Positions 63,662 to 64,000 of a stretch of 64,000 nt of DNA are shown here, in pieces. Each line of letters opens with the position of its first letter. Position 1 is the stretch's first letter. Under the pieces are notes generated by a model. That model was given only the letters and a program-made list of their open reading frames with translations. It was not told the DNA's origin and made no database searches. A program made the translations under genes and the position numbers. The stretch is from NCBI GenBank assembly GCA_018398765.1, contig JAHBMJ010001549.1, forward strand, positions 51,001 through 115,000, read 5' to 3'. Source of the DNA: Chromera velia (lineage: Eukaryota; Sar; Chromeraceae).

Positions 63662-64000
63662 AAGATAAACCGGCAAAAAAAAAGGTATTATTTGCACTAT
63701 TTCATTCTGGACTGTGATGAGAGCTACCGAAACTAAACCTCACTTTAGGAAGAAATTGGGGTAAAAAGAGAAAAAGCGGAGAGGGGAAAGAGACGATGGG
63801 GAAAAAGAGTGGAATGAAAGCAGAGATGCCAGCGGGGGGCGACAAGCAAGAAAACGAAATGGAAACACATTTATTTAGATCTACAAAATAAGACCGTTTG
63901 CGATTTTTAGGAGCCGCAGGAGAGAGAGGCATTGAACGAAGCAAAAAGCAAAGATCAGAGCCAATGAACCCCAGAAGACGGCCGGAAAGTCTTTTAAGAT
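63662..64000. other. Region upstream of the CCCH gene
   Basis: A minus-strand stretch from about 63933 starts MPLSPAAPKNRKRSYF and could be an upstream first exon, but no donor clearly joins it to exon A. Otherwise nothing is recognised. Confidence 0.3.

Overview
This window is nuclear DNA from an intron-rich eukaryote, most likely a protist. Bacterial features such as ribosome binding sites and operons are absent. Genes are built from short exons whose reading phases match across GT..AG introns, and nearly every intron ends in TGCAG. Introns and spacers are full of microsatellites (TCAC, GTCA, CA, CTTT and GGAA runs). The mix of an algal-style genome, bacterial-type domains and a signal-peptide kinase would suit an alveolate alga such as a chromerid, but that is an inference from style only. 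All exon structures below were assembled by hand from splice signals, phase continuity and protein-family motifs.

Layout, left to right. 1-741 (-): start of an unrecognised gene running off the left edge. 1614-2408 (-): decayed retroelement-like ORF. 3276-6415 (+): four-exon SIR2-type NADase-like protein with a receiver-like C-terminal domain, preceded by a GAGCAACACG repeat array. 7668-11513 (+): decayed LINE with endonuclease and reverse transcriptase. 13162-15843 (-): unrecognised multi-exon gene. 16390-20598 (+): eight-exon TauD-type dioxygenase with two microexons. 21781-27424 (-): eight-exon ArsB/CitM-type anion transporter. 29214-36571 (-): eleven-exon protein kinase with a signal peptide and a second, partial kinase C-lobe. 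37269-39155 (+): FAM136A-type mitochondrial protein. 40055-41769 (+): zinc-finger-like gene with two in-frame stops. 42915-44873 (-): Sm D3. 48883-52213 (+): NUDIX hydrolase. 59660-63661 (-): CCCH zinc-finger protein.

Between the genes lie AT-rich blocks holding mobile DNA: two MITEs with target-site duplications (42243-42463 and 58152-58339), a 2.3 kb inverted-repeat element (about 52650-54975), a dispersed family of about 65 bp with at least five copies, and a tandem array of 0.85-1.04 kb units (56504-59505). A 1.25 kb GGAA-type purine tract lies at 46085-47340.

The genes do not form a pathway. Sm D3 and FAM136A are housekeeping genes. The transporter, dioxygenase and NUDIX enzyme are ordinary metabolic genes. 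The SIR2 protein and the secreted or lumenal kinase are the most unusual. Across genes the splice donors follow GTNNGT, and GTCAGT donors often run straight into GTCA microsatellites, which may bear on how these introns arose.
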